The notes beneath the pieces were generated by a model, which did no database searches, was not told where the DNA came from, and was given only the letters and a program-made list of their open reading frames with translations. This document shows, one piece after another, positions 12,201-23,185 of a DNA stretch of 64,000 bases (position 1 is its first letter; the number at the start of each line of letters is the position of its first letter). The position numbers and the translations under genes were made by a program. Source of the DNA: Macrophomina tecta (taxonomy: Eukaryota; Ascomycota; Dothideomycetes; Botryosphaeriales; Botryosphaeriaceae); contig JAKSGN010000002.1 in assembly GCA_024180945.1 (NCBI GenBank), forward strand, positions 2,542,001 through 2,606,000, read 5' to 3'.

Positions 12201-12546
12201 TCCGTTTCTCGCTGTCAATTACGAAAAAGATTTTGTCACTTTTGTTGAAAGGCCGTTCGTCGCGGTAGAGTCTGCCCTCGCGCAGTATCTACGCGTCGTT
12301 GAGACACAACAGCCAGACTACAACAAGGCCGTGCAGGTTGGAGCGGGCTGCCACAAGAAGATAGACATTTCCCGGGAGCGCAGAAGGCTATGTACATTGC
12401 TTTTGGAAGAGGTAGAAAAAGTGCGGAGCCTTTCACAAGACGAGAAGGACTGGGAGCCAAATTGGTACGTGCCAGATTCTTTTGAGAACAGGGGAGGCCG
12501 GTTGGGAGGCGAGTGTGGATATATATTGTATAGGCACGTCAGATAA
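9252..12546 (+). CDS. STAND/SesA-like N-terminal domain fused to ankyrin repeats
   Basis: Exons 9252-10187, 10262-10374, 10434-10672, 10723-12146 and 12196-12546 sum to 3063 bases (1020 aa). Residues 1 to about 150 are helical, starting MSGAEFIAVISLGASIIQ; this resembles the SesA-type N-terminal domain of fungal NLR-like (STAND) proteins, known to act in heterokaryon incompatibility and defence signalling. A Cys/His cluster (CPCACH, then CRCHCGG) follows near residue 205. Ankyrin-type repeats occupy about residues 430-560 (ATLHLAV, ITPLIYAAVYGE, ALLLLEAGADP) and a second set lies near 615-700 (NSILHMVA, CTPLMVFCA). A charged coiled coil lies near 835-870. No Walker A, NACHT or NB-ARC motif is visible, so it is not a complete NLR. 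Function is not known; the domain calls are by eye. Confidence 0.8.
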
Positions 12547-13156
12547 ATCAAGGAAGACGTATTGAATAGACCTACTTTACGTAATTTCTCAGCTACCTAT
12601 AAGGCGTTGGCATTCCCTTGGCATCTGGCGGGTCGTTTAAAACCGAATATTGCCAGCACTACAAGGCAAAGGATGATTCATGTGCAGTGGACCATAGAAT
12701 GAGTACCAGCAAGCACCACAAAAACCCCATCCGTGGGTCCAGAGTAAGGTAAAAAGATAGTGAAGCGCTGCACCCGCGCCCGTGCCGCAGAGCCGCGCTC
12801 ACGGCACGCAACCGAACCGTTCGCTCCTCCAACAGAAGCGCGAAAAGCATTCTCGGTTTCCTCAAAACAGGACGCATGCGGGGAGTTTTGGGGATGCACC
12901 CGAGCGCTCGGGAAATGACGACGACGACGCCCCAATCAAAGGCTCGCCCCTATGCCGTTGATGCTTACCACAAGGAGGAAACGCCAGCATGCCAATGCCC
13001 AGCGCACGTGGGGGTATGCCGCGCGTTCGACTGGCGCAGAGCCAATAATGCTGAGAAATGGGCTGCGACAGCGGCATGAAGCCTTAAAGCGCCTGATTCC
13101 TTGTGATAATCTCTCGAGCACTGCATCCATCATTGTCGTCTGTTTTACAAGGAAAA
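12547..13156. other. intergenic region
   Basis: No supported gene. It contains the 3' flank of the ankyrin gene and the leader of the small secreted protein gene. ORFs here are under 85 residues and overlap on both strands. Confidence 0.5.
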
Positions 13157-13656
13157 ATGAAGTGTGTTCCCGCGGGGTTGGTTCTTGTTGCTGGTGCTCA
13201 GCTCTCCGCTGTGCTCGCTGCGCCAGCGGACACGCCTGTGCGACCAGAAGTGTCGTCTCACCATTCCGATGAGCGTGTGTCGCAACGTCTCTCTGCGCAG
13301 GAGCCTATCGTCCAGCAGGCTTCGCATATGCCGCCAAGTTCCGAAGAGAGCATCCACAAAAACGCAGCACCACGATCGGCACAACTCACGTCGGAACCCT
13401 GGGATGACTTCGTCGAGACAATCCCTGACGAAGAGGAGGCGAGGCGACAGGACCTTGTGGATCGGAGGCTCCATGTGAAATGTAATGAGTACGGTTTTGC
13501 CGAAGAAGACGAATAACTGACGCACCTACAGCATCACGCGTCCGCATGTCGATGCTGGAAGACTCGGACTTCAAAGTCCGATATGAAGACTTGCTTGACA
13601 AGCCAATCGATGATCCCACAAGATGGAGGGCAGCCAGAAACGCGGGACGCCCATGA
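13157..13656 (+). CDS. small acidic secreted protein, unrecognised
   Basis: Exons 13157-13481 and 13532-13656 give 450 bases (149 aa). The N-terminus MKCVPAGLVLVAGAQLSAVL, followed by APA, is a good signal peptide with likely cleavage near residue 22. The mature part is hydrophilic and acidic, with few cysteines. The intron (50 bp) has donor GTAATG, branch ACTGAC and acceptor TACAG. After the intron the frame stops at TGA (13654), but the same frame then stays open for 91 more codons to 13932 and encodes hydrophobic, protein-like sequence. The gene may therefore be truncated by a nonsense mutation, or have an unseen exon structure. It lies between two STAND-like genes. No family was recognised. 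Confidence 0.55.
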
Positions 13657-13932
13657 AACGAAAGCGCTTTTCGTAGGTCTCAAAAGATTCCGTGGCGTTT
13701 CCGTGGGCTTGTCCTTCTTGGGGACTTTCGTGGCTGGTTGTCGGAGGGCATCTCCCAGTTCTCTCTTGTCTGCGCTTTGATAGGCATCAGCGAAGTCGAA
13801 ATAGCCCGGGCAAGTTTAAAGTCGAGCTTGGCAACTTTTCTCGTAGACGCGATCATCCCAAGAGTCTCAGCGGCCATCGTGGCACCGCCTTTGAGACCAA
13901 GCAATGAGAATGAAGCTGTAAGCGGGAAGTAA
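13657..13932 (+). other. open frame continuing past the TGA of the secreted-protein gene
   Basis: In the same frame as the upstream second exon, translation after TGA runs to a TAA at 13930-13932. It contains segments such as WRFRGLVLLGDFRGWL and SLVCALIGISEVEIA, which look like real protein. The context TGA-A is not the TGA-CTA readthrough signal known in fungi. It may be a decayed 3' exon or a segment joined by an intron I could not place. Confidence 0.35.
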
Positions 13933-14712
13933 TCAGCTAGAAAATAACAACAAGGCGAGAAGTATCAACGTTAAGAGCCGGGCTGTGGAGAGCGGCATGC
14001 AGTTAAGTAGCGAGAGAACTGAGCCCCAAGGGTCGTTATGCAGGAAAGCGGCCTCATACAGTTGACCACATCTGTGCGCTGCGAGGCACACTCATCGAAG
14101 TTCTGTGTCGTTCAGCCTTGACCAGCCAATTCAGCGGCTTGCGAGGCTATCCAGCATTTGGCAGAGCTCCAGCTATGTCATCTGCAGCTTGTTTCGGACA
14201 GTCCCTTCAAGCTGTGACGGGAACAAAACGCGGCATCTAGAAGCCAGGATGGAAAGGCATCACGCCGTCCCTAAACACCTGACAGCTGAATTCCTCAGTA
14301 AAGAGATTGGCATTCCGAAATACGCTGTAGAGCGTCAATACACGAAAGCAACTGCCAATGCTGGAAAAGTAAATAAGTCTGGGTCTAGGATCTCCAGCAA
14401 ATCGAGACTCTCAACACCCAAGTACTTCTGAAAGTCCGCATAAGTGATATTTGCGAGACAACCGGGTTTCTTTAAAGTTTGGGTCCAACCTGCTTACTTT
14501 GCCTGTAGTAGTGGAACGGAAATTAATTTGTATATCAACGGAACGCGTAAATGGTAAAGAAAGCCCCAACTCCGTGCGAACAGTGCAAAAATAAGACCAC
14601 CAGACCTCGAAGCTATCATAATGATGCTTCAGATAGCGCTTTTGAACACCAGATGTACTCGATGTTTGTTATAAGAGATAGGGGAGTCGGACCACGCTGA
14701 GAAACGTGGAAC
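13933..14712. other. intergenic region
   Basis: About 780 bases with no supported gene. Plus-strand ORF 14105-14431 begins with GTG and has no family features. The segment separates convergent genes and probably holds their 3' UTRs. Confidence 0.5.
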
Positions 14713-16859
14713 TCAAAAGGCATGCTCTGTATCAAATACCGTGGTCCATCGTCGGAGTGCCTCCTCTGCTGTACTAGGAATATCATAAGCACCGACTGAG
14801 CCCACCACAGATCCGTCAGCTTGAATGACGCAGCTCTCATCATCAATTTCCGAAGCTGAAGAGCCCTGTGATAATACACGCACACTTTCCGGCTCCTCGT
14901 CAGGGTCGACCATGACCGGTGGAGGCGGTGGAGGAGGCGGCGGTGGAGGTACCGGTGACAGGTTCCGCAGGTTGCCGCTCCTCGACTTTCCTCGTGTCCG
15001 TGGACGGGGAGAGACATCAATGAGAAGAGGGGCGGAAGGGCTCAATTCCCTTTTACCCATTTCAGTGGCAGGCCGGGGTACTACGCTGGTTGTGCGATAA
15101 AATAATCCTGCACCTGGCGCAGATCTTGCTTTCTTGGTAACGGAATAGTGGCGACCGACTTCATCTTGAGGGATGATTTGGACACCTGCCGGCCCCTCAC
15201 AGACGTCGATTATGACGGGCGTATTACTTGTCCGTCTTATCAGGGAGCGACCACGATTAGAGCTCAAGTTAAGCCAATGGTCGTCGGATAGGATGGTGGG
15301 CGATGCTTGAGAAAGATGTGCGGGTTTGTTCGTTCCATGAAGTCGCATTCTCACGGTCCACCCTGGTTTGACCACGGTCGTCCACAGCATGGGCAAGATG
15401 ATTGCACCATCGGGGCCGATGAGATCATAGTTGCCTTTGTAGACTCGTTGACAAATCGATGCGTTAGAGGTAAACGCTTGTTTAATGAGATCTTCCATAC
15501 CCTGAAAGACGTCAACTTTAGAGGCTCGTGCAGCATTATTCCGTTCCCATAACGTACCTTCCACGTGCAGCAGTACCTCCAGGGAAAGCTGAACCTTCGA
15601 TCAAGGACATCTACGAAGTCGAGAGTTTTCTCGCGTCTGTTCTGAAAGCGTACGCAGCGAATGGGTTGTCGAAGGCGTGATCGGAGCCATAAAAAGGAAA
15701 CTGCGGCCCATCTTCCCGCAGTCTTGCAATCTTCTCCCACTCGTTGCCCCATCCTTGCTCTCCATCTCTCGAGTCTCCTCTGATACGATGGCAACGAGTT
15801 TCCCAACCCAGTGCTTGCATCAAGAGAAACCTGACTTGATTCTCGCTGAGGCGACCGTCCTCGCTTGTCGGGTAATGCGCTGCCGGCCATGATTTGTTCA
15901 AGGACAGCTTGAGTGCAGGCATAAGCATCCATGAGGTCCCGAGCGTCCTTTGCAGAGAGATAGTCTTCATCGTTCCCACGTGTTGTAACCTCTTCGATTT
16001 GACGTAGCACTCCTTGCACATGTTCTACGCAGGATTCCAGGTTGACAGAGGGAATTCGTTGTTTCCCCCTGGCAGTGTCTTCAGACTTCGTTCCATCAGC
16101 ATTTGCCCCTACCGCATGAGAGCTATCTGAGGAGAATGCAGAGACTTGTATGACTGGCTGGCCGGGCGATGGAGGACTATCGTCAATATATGTGAATTCG
16201 GTGCTTCCGTTAGGATCAACAGCTGGGGAGCTTTCCGGAGAAGCCTTCCTGATAGTCGTAATCAGCTCATGGCCCCAACCGCCTAAGAAAGGAGACAGGA
16301 ACAATACTCACGAGGTTGAAGATCCACCCGTAAGTATGACTTCAGTACGGACAGCCTCTAGTCGTCTCGAGGATGCTTCAAGCGCCGAAACGAGCCCTTC
16401 TAGCTTTCGCATACTGGTCGAAGTGGAATCATCTCCAGCATTCATCCGGGACGCCACCTGAATTGTTAGTAGAAGAAGTTGCATGCCGCCATTTTTCAGG
16501 TCCAACTCGGCGTTGAAAATCTCAAGTTTCTGGCGGTCGAATGGCCATAGTGACTTGATGGACCGTCCCTTGACCAAAATGGCATCAATGTTTTCGAGAA
16601 TGCGTCGATAGCCGTCAATCAGGCTCCGCGCCGTATTGTCAGCGTCCTCATTCCGAATAGCGGCATTTTCATGATCTTCGAACACTCTTTCCGCATCTTG
16701 GAACACCTCCGAGGTCAGTTCGACATCCCTTGCGAGATCTTTGATCCGGCAGTCGGCGCTGGAGATGGCCTCGGCATAGTCTGATAGGTCCTTGGAAACA
16801 CGAAGGCCGAATTCAGCAACTTCTCCGGTCAACGCTGCAATGCCGATCTCGCCCGCCAT
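14713..16859 (-). CDS. STAND-like N-terminal domain protein with ULD ubiquitin-like domain
   Basis: Exons on the minus strand 16859-16312, 16248-15558 and 15501-14713 total 2028 bases (675 aa). The start MAGEIGIAALTGEVAEFGLR opens a helical N-terminal domain of the type found on fungal STAND proteins; I chose it over an upstream in-frame ATG because it is the usual family start. A low-complexity linker follows. About residues 391-467 match the fungal ULD ubiquitin-like domain: FSFPWRYCCTWK, then GMEDLIKQAF, GNYDLIGPDGAIILP and VVKPGWTVRMRL. The second intron falls between CCTWK and GMEDL, a join that restores the domain. The C-terminus has a proline run (about residue 600) and acidic stretches. 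No NTPase core is present. Function is unknown; the family is linked to incompatibility or defence by association only. Confidence 0.82.
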
Positions 16860-17482
16860 CGCATGGGCATAATGCAGAGATGTCCTGAGGAAATGGTGAG
16901 ATCGAGTAAAAACTGCCCAGGCACAGATAGGATTCAAGGACTAGCGTTCCAAGGCCTTCATGGCCGCTGGAAAATTTTGATCCGAACGCTCGCGTTCCAC
17001 AAGCGGGTAACGCGAGCGCTTATTGCCTGCAGCATGCTGTGTATGTCTAGAAAAAGCAACCCGGGAACGAGTCGGTCGTACTCGTGGCCCGAATGGAAGA
17101 CGGGAGACAGTGAACACCAGAGACGGGTGAAACCTGAAACCAGCGAGTAAGCCCTGGCTGAAGTGGTGAAAGTGAATGATCACGAAGAGGAGTAACGCGT
17201 CACAAGTTGGAGGCCGACAAGAGGAAGAGCTCCCCACGCCCGAACCCACGCGGAGATAAGCCGCTCGATCGCCGAAACCTCGGGGCCTCCAATTAACGCG
17301 CTAGCGCGAAAACGCGTCTCTCGTCAACATCATCGACCCTCTCCGCGCACGCGTCTTACTCCCCTCTCCATTGTTCCCGCATCCGAACACAACCACCACG
17401 CCACCTCCACACAACCATCCGCAACTGTACCCTGTTACCACGTCCTACGCATTGTAAACACCCGTTTGTCATCATCATCACT
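16860..17482. other. divergent intergenic region
   Basis: Lies between the start codons of two divergently transcribed genes, so it probably holds both promoters. The right 200 bases are C-rich and A/C-rich on the plus strand, as in many fungal leaders. No distinct regulatory motif was recognised. Confidence 0.5.
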
Positions 17483-18408
17483 ATGCTCGCCTGGATTCCC
17501 GCCTCCGCACCGCAGTCACCGCACGCCTACATGCCGTCGCGCCCCTCGCCTCTCGTGCCCAGACACCACCTCAATGTGCCCGCCACTTCTCGCCGGCAAC
17601 CCCTCGCGCCCAGCACCAGCCACAACACCTTCGCCTTCAACATGAGCAGCTGTAGCAGCAGCAGCAGCGCGCCGTCCAAACCTGCTGCCCGCACAGCAGC
17701 GCCACAGCAGCGGGCCATCAAGCCGAACGCGCTCGTCCAACGTAGCACCGGCGACGCGGGTAGGGAGCGGCGCCGCGACATGTTCCTCAAGAAGGTCGCC
17801 AACGACCGGGACGAGAGAAGGTGGGCTGGAAGGGCTCAGCAGGTGGAGCAGGTAAGGATGATACCGCACCTTCACGTCCAGACGTCTCTGGGGATTTGAA
17901 CTGACCGAGGAGCGATTCCCAGATCCTGCTGCTGGATTACAAAAAGAAGGAGAGGCGCCGGCGGGAGGAGCTCGAACGCTCAGCGCCCGCGATTCCTGAG
18001 CCGTCGGACGAGGATGACGAAGAGCGCGACGAGGATGCCGAGAACCGTGATCCGATGCTTGGAAACAGCCAGATGGCTGGGGGAGCGCGTGTGCCGAATG
18101 TTTTCGACAACTATGTGCGGTCGTCGCCGCTGCAGACTATGTGGAGCCAGAACTCCGAAGCGGAAGTGGAGGCTGTCGCGCAGCAGGAGGACGAGGAGCT
18201 CGACGCGTTGTTGGCTATGATGGAAGAAGACGACAGGCGTGCTAACACTTCTACTGGAAATGATGCCGCTAACCAGCACTATGGCAGCGACGACGATGAG
18301 TATGGCAACATCTTCTCGGAGTATCTTGCGGGTGAACAGTCGTCGCAGCTGGGGCAGCAGGCCTATGGCGGACACATAATTGAGGACGATGCCATGGACA
18401 TGTCTTAG
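17483..18408 (+). CDS. conserved-looking acidic protein, unrecognised
   Basis: Exons 17483-17851 and 17923-18408 give 855 bases (284 aa). The intron (71 bp) is phase 0 with GTAAGG donor and CCCAG acceptor. The first 60 residues are low complexity (Pro, Ser, Arg). A conserved-looking core follows: DMFLKKVANDRDERRW, then ILLLDYKKKERRRREELER, a basic helix across the splice junction. The C-terminal half is acidic, with EEDEELDALLAMMEE, and ends in DAMDMS. No signal peptide or membrane segment is present. The mix of a basic helix and acidic tail suggests a nuclear or complex-scaffold protein, but I do not recognise the family. An alternative start at the Met in FNMSS would remove the low-complexity leader. 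Confidence 0.75.
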
Positions 18409-18604
18409 GATCGAGGAGCCCATGGTGCGGACGCAGTACATATGTCAAAGGCCTTGCGCCATCCGGCGCAAAAATAGCGGGTCTGTATATTCTTTGTAGC
18501 ATTTGCTTGATCATTGGCTTGGAGTCCGGCGTTTAGGTATGGACAGGGCTCGCGCATTTCATGCAGTCATGGATACAAAAGCTTAGATCGTGAACGCGTA
18601 ATTA

Positions 18605-19756
18605 TTATTGTGTTGCGCATCCCTGATCTAGCTCCCCCAGAGCTTCTTGTGCCGCGGTCATATCGCCAACCAAATCTTGCGGCGGTGATCCCGCTGCTTG
18701 CATCTGCAACAACGTCAGCGAACCGCTTCCTTGTGAACATGGTAAGTTTCCATACCTTCTGCATCCTTTCCACGATAAACTCTCTATCCGCCGAGCTGTC
18801 ATCCGAGTACTGAGGCCGCTCGAACCTCTCCACAATGTCCTTAACGCACCGCTGCTGCTCTTCGTACCGCTCCAGATCCGCCTTATCCGTCTTCTCCCGG
18901 TTCTTAGCCAGCCAGTCCGGAAATTTGTCGTACAGCTCCTTCATCGGCTCGTACAGAATCTCCTTGTTCGTCAGTTGCTCCATCATACCCATCAGCATCT
19001 TGCTGAAGTCCTCATCCGACCCGAAATCCGCGCCGCCCTCGCCGCCGAACCCACCCTTCTCCATCTCTGCCAGCATCTGCGCGAGAATGTCGTCCGGGTT
19101 GCTACTAGAGGCGGCGGCCGCGCTGGCCTGCTCGCCCGACGCTTGCATCCGCTCCATTGTTTTGCGGATCTGCTCCTGGAAGTTGTCACCGCCACCGCTG
19201 TCGGCTGTTGCTTGTTTTTTTGCGCCTTCCGGTTTCATGGAGGGTGCTGCGGCCGTGCTACTGCTGGGGCCGGCAATTCCTGCGCCTGGTGCGCCGCCGG
19301 CGGTGCCGAGCTCTTTTACGAGGTTGTCAAGCTGCTGGGCCATTTCGGGCGAGTCGCCGAGTCCGCCGAGCAGTTCTGCCATGCCGGCCTGTAGCTGTTT
19401 CGCGAACTCCTCCTCATCTATGTCATCGGAAGCGGAGGTCGCTGGGGGTGGGGGTTTGGATGGACCGGAAGTCTGCGGTGCGGCGGAGTGTGCGGGAGGG
19501 TTGATGGCGGAGTCGTCAATTTTGGTGGCTGAGAACTCGTCGAGGACGTCTATGTGAAGTTATGAGCTTTGCGGATCGGCGGGGGCATTTGAGCGGTGGG
19601 CAAGGCGGGATTGGGTTGTTGTGCGCGCTACGAACCGTCGAGGTCGTCGAGGTCGTCTTCGTCGGGGTCGGGGAAGTCTTGCACGCGCTGTGCAGCCGGC
19701 GCAGCAGTGGAGGCCGTCGCAAGCGCGTCTTTCTTCGCGGTAGCTTGGTCCGCCAT
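18605..19756 (-). CDS. pex19: peroxisomal membrane protein import receptor PEX19
   Basis: Cytosolic chaperone and receptor that binds peroxisomal membrane proteins and delivers them to PEX3. Minus-strand exons 19756-19636, 19549-18756 and 18703-18605 total 1014 bases (337 aa). The N-terminus has the acidic DLDDLDDVLDEFS block that binds PEX3, split by intron 1. The middle is Gly/Ala/Ser-rich. The C-terminal cargo-binding region contains KEILYEPMKELYDKFPDWL and YEEQQRCVKDIVERFE, typical of PEX19. The last residues are CATQ, a CaaX box that is farnesylated in other PEX19 proteins; it is encoded in a small last exon after a 52 bp intron. Length and domain order are usual. Confidence 0.95.
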
Positions 19757-20060
19757 TGTGGGTGGGTGTCGGCGGTTGAGTTGATGGCCAGTCCGGTGGT
19801 TGGATTGATGCAAGGGAATGTGCGCCGGGCGGGGAGATGCCGAGGGCTGGCCGCACGCGTGCCGACCGAGACCGGTGGTCAGCGCGCTGGCGGGGCAGGG
19901 TCGAGATGACGTGGGGAGGGTTATTATGTAAGCGATGCTGTTGATTGACATCGTGGAGTCCATTGATCGAACATCCAACTCTTCGACATAGCTCCGACCA
20001 TTGGGGTCTTTGAGATCCGGGCCTCAGAGCGTCACTATCTTGGATGAGTGAGCGGGGATC
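19757..20060. other. region upstream of PEX19
   Basis: About 300 bases that should contain the PEX19 promoter. The first 150 bases are G-rich on the plus strand (C-rich leader on the coding strand). No further feature seen. Confidence 0.4.
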
Positions 20061-20520
20061 ATGTCTCCACTACAACTACATCGAAAGTGTTCGGCTTGGC
20101 AACTTAGGTTCATCAAACAACTGCCTTTACTCGCGTACTTCTCAGTCCTGGCGTGCGTGGATGGTGCCGCAGATATTCTGGTTTCCTCGCACGGCGCCGA
20201 AAATGGCACTTGGATCAGTGAAGCAATCTCCGTATGTTCTTCCGTTCCCCTCGCTATTCTCTCTGCAGTTACGAACACCTTTCTGCGGTACTCTCTTGCT
20301 CAAGGCGTCATGTTTGCATAGCGGCGGAGGGCCATCCCGTGCTATTAATCCTGAGACTTCCACAACTACCGGGCCATTGATATCAGCTTCTGGGACTCAA
20401 CACTGGTGGGGAGACATTTAAATAATGTCAGCTTGGCCTGCTATTCCACAATTCTTGTTGTCATTGAAGGCACTCTTCTTCAACACCCGTTCTGGTGAGA
20501 ACGGAACATGCAACATGATT
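20061..20520 (+). pseudogene. fragment of a fungal membrane-protein gene with several in-frame stops
   Basis: One frame reads as a hydrophobic, membrane-like protein (LPLLAYFSVLACVDGAADIL; VTNTFLRYSLAQGVMFA) but is broken by TAG at 20319, TAA at 20346, TGA at 20352 and TGA at 20496. Between and after the stops, recognisable segments continue (FWDSTLVGRHLNNVSLACYS, then TILVVIEGTLLQHPFW). This pattern resembles the multi-pass fungal membrane proteins with an ALxx...LVVxDGPLLQR motif. The TAG and TAA stops could come from TGG and CAA by C-to-T changes in a CpA/TpG context, as repeat-induced point mutation produces. The 5' end is missing next to the PEX19 promoter, and nothing clear remains after about 20520. 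Confidence 0.6.
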
Positions 20521-21618
20521 TTGCAAACATCATGCACGACATGAAAGGCTATTAGGGAACTTGTATTCCGTTCCGCTATTGCCGTGTCGAACAGCAGCTT
20601 CTATTAGGATGTCAGTGCGATGAAGACATACCAGGACAATGTCTACGCCTCGCACGCAAGCTATTCCTTCAGTGCTCTGGCGATAATGCTTGGCAGCCTT
20701 CCTATCATTCGTCCTCTCTTTTTGAATGGCGAGACCTAGACCAGGGATTCCCAATCAGGCCGCTGGTGATCGTGAAGGCTTTCCGAAGCCCTGTGTTAGA
20801 GAATTCTGGGAGTAACGAGAATATTGAACGACTTGTGAAAGACCTCTGCAAAGAGCAATTCCACTACGGTGAGCTGTCGACTGGCCAGGACTTCGAAAAT
20901 CCGATGAGCAGAAGGTCTGAGGAAGATGAAGGCGACGGTTCAGATACCATGGAGATGGAAGGAAATGTCGTACAGAGGAAGCGCATATTGGATATCGGGG
21001 AGCTTGAGTCAAGGCAGATGCTGGTGACGGGAACGGAGTAAAACTAGAGGCCTTGGATCTGGCTGGTGGGCTGGCGTGAGCGCGTCCAGCAGAGCGACAA
21101 ACATGTTGGAAATGACAATCGTTTGCGGTCAGCCATTGAAGCGGGCGGGTTTGGGTCAGATTGTAGTTAAAAATGGAACACGGCTGCCCTGGAGCATGGG
21201 GCAAGATCTACAATGGCGGTGTCATGATGCTTCTAAGTATACACTCGACAGATCTAATTCTTGCTTGCGACGTTCGAAGGACAGTTCGGGAGGGGCCGCC
21301 ACAGGGCTGAGCTGATCCGCGCGCCCTGCACCCGGGGAAATGCCGGCACCGCACTTGTTCTCGAGCCTGCTCGCTGCGTCTTGCTTTCCACCCTCCCATC
21401 CACCCGCCTAGCTGCACTGCCGGCCCCTTCGCTTGTCCATTGACCGGACCGCTACCTGCTCCGCGCCTTGTGAGTGCCCGCGCCCGACATTGCCCGCCTG
21501 TGCTCCGCCATCCACCTGCTCAACCTGACCAGACTCACCTCTAACCGCCGCCTGACTCCACCCCCGCAACAGCCTCGCCGGCCAGCGCGCACATCCCCAG
21601 ACCAAACCTTGTTCCACC
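20521..21618. other. intergenic region upstream of UBC9
   Basis: The first half is AT-richer and may continue the decayed sequence of the pseudogene. An ORF at 20766-21041 (91 aa, acidic) begins with ATC and has no recognised feature. The last 300 bases are C-rich with CACC/CCGCC runs, a typical leader for the next gene. Confidence 0.5.
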
Positions 21619-22379
21619 ATGTCGCTCGCCGCGACCCGCCTCGCTGAGGAACGGTAAGCGCTCCACGTTCCCCCTACACTCGCCCGCCCACAGCTCCAGC
21701 GCACGAGATCTTCCTTGCTCCCGCCTCGCCATGCATTCGCCCGCATGACCACCCAACCCGCTTGCCGAAGAACATTCGAAATGATCTTTTTTCAAAATCC
21801 TGATCTCATGAGTAATAACAGTAAGCAGTGGCGCAAGGACCACCCGTTCGGCTTCGTCGCCCGCCCCATGAAGAACGCCCAGGGCGTGCTGGACCTCCGG
21901 AAGTGGGAGTGCGCCATCCCCGGCAAAGACCGCACCATCTGGGAGGGTGGCGTGTTCAAGCTCGAAGTAACGTTCCCCGAAGGTAAGCAGGCCCTCCCTA
22001 TCACGTCTCTAACTCAAGGCTAACCCTCGTACGCAGAGTACCCCACCAAGCCGCCCAAGTGTACGTGACTGCAGATATTTCCTGTTGGTGGATGACAAGG
22101 ATTGTCCCTGCTGACAGCGCCATAGGCAAGTTTGTACCTCCGCTTTTCCACCCCAACGTCTATCCGTCCGGCACCGTGTGCCTGTCGATTCTGAACGAAG
22201 AGGAGGGCTGGCGCCCGGCCATCACCGTCAAGGAAATCCTGCTCGGCATCCAGAGCCTGCTCGACGAACCCAACCCCGAGTCGCCCGCCCAGGCTGATGC
22301 ATTCAACCTCTTCAAGAAAGACCGCGCCGCCTACGAGAAGAAAATCAAACAGATCGTCAAGGACAACTCGGGACACTGA
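21619..22379 (+). CDS. ubc9: SUMO-conjugating enzyme E2 (UBC9)
   Basis: The sole E2 for SUMO; takes SUMO from the E1 Aos1/Uba2 and transfers it to lysines of nuclear and other proteins. Exons 21619-21653, 21822-21982, 22037-22060 and 22126-22379 sum to 474 bases (157 aa), the standard length. Exon 3 is only 24 bases. The start [12 protein letters not shown] joins [15 protein letters not shown] across a 168 bp intron. The [15 protein letters not shown] active-site block places the catalytic cysteine at residue 92, and the usual HPN motif precedes it. The end is [11 protein letters not shown] long first intron near the 5' end is common in this gene in fungi. Confidence 0.97.
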
Positions 22380-23138
22380 AGGTTCTTCCAATCGAGCTAT
22401 CAGATGGACGGGTGAGGGAGGAACAACAAGCTCTCCGGTGATGATGGTGGCTGTTGCGGAGATGGGATACCCAGGTGTCGAGGCGACTTTTGCTCACGGC
22501 TTCGTCCTCCCCCGATGTGACGGAAACGTACGATCGTGTGGGAATGGGCTCTGTTCATGCCGATTTCCTTCCCGGCCTGAAAGTACGGAGGGCGTTCTGC
22601 CGGCGAGGATCACGATGGTTTCTTTCTTCCTCCTTTATTTTCTGGTAGACAGATGGCGAAGCGCGATGGGGAAATGCAGCCCAGGATCTGAGAACGGAGC
22701 ACATGCACTTTCTTTTACTTTTTATCCTGGTGTTCTGGGCGCATTCGCTTGCGACAGATGGCAATTGATTTCGGGCGTCGGCTTTTCGAAACGTTCGTGG
22801 AACTGATAACAATGAGGTTTATTTCTTCTTTCGCACATGGTGGAGCAATGGGCGGACTGCTTCAATCTGAGAATGATGGAGAACAAACTTGATTTACATG
22901 CAGTGATGATGAAATTGAGTACCTTCAGAGACTTTGTAAAGGGAGACTGTTTTTCGAAAAGGTCCTTATACTGCTACGAGGGATAGAAGCTACCCAAGTG
23001 ACTTAACATTACCAGCTACGCTATGGACTTGAACACAGAATGCAATCTACCTCTCCCCTCCAGTTAACCTTCCCATGCTACCAATCACCTCTTCCGGTCA
23101 GGATATCTGCGCGAAACGCCCAAAGAATGCCAGCAAGA

Positions 23139-23185
<47 letters not shown>

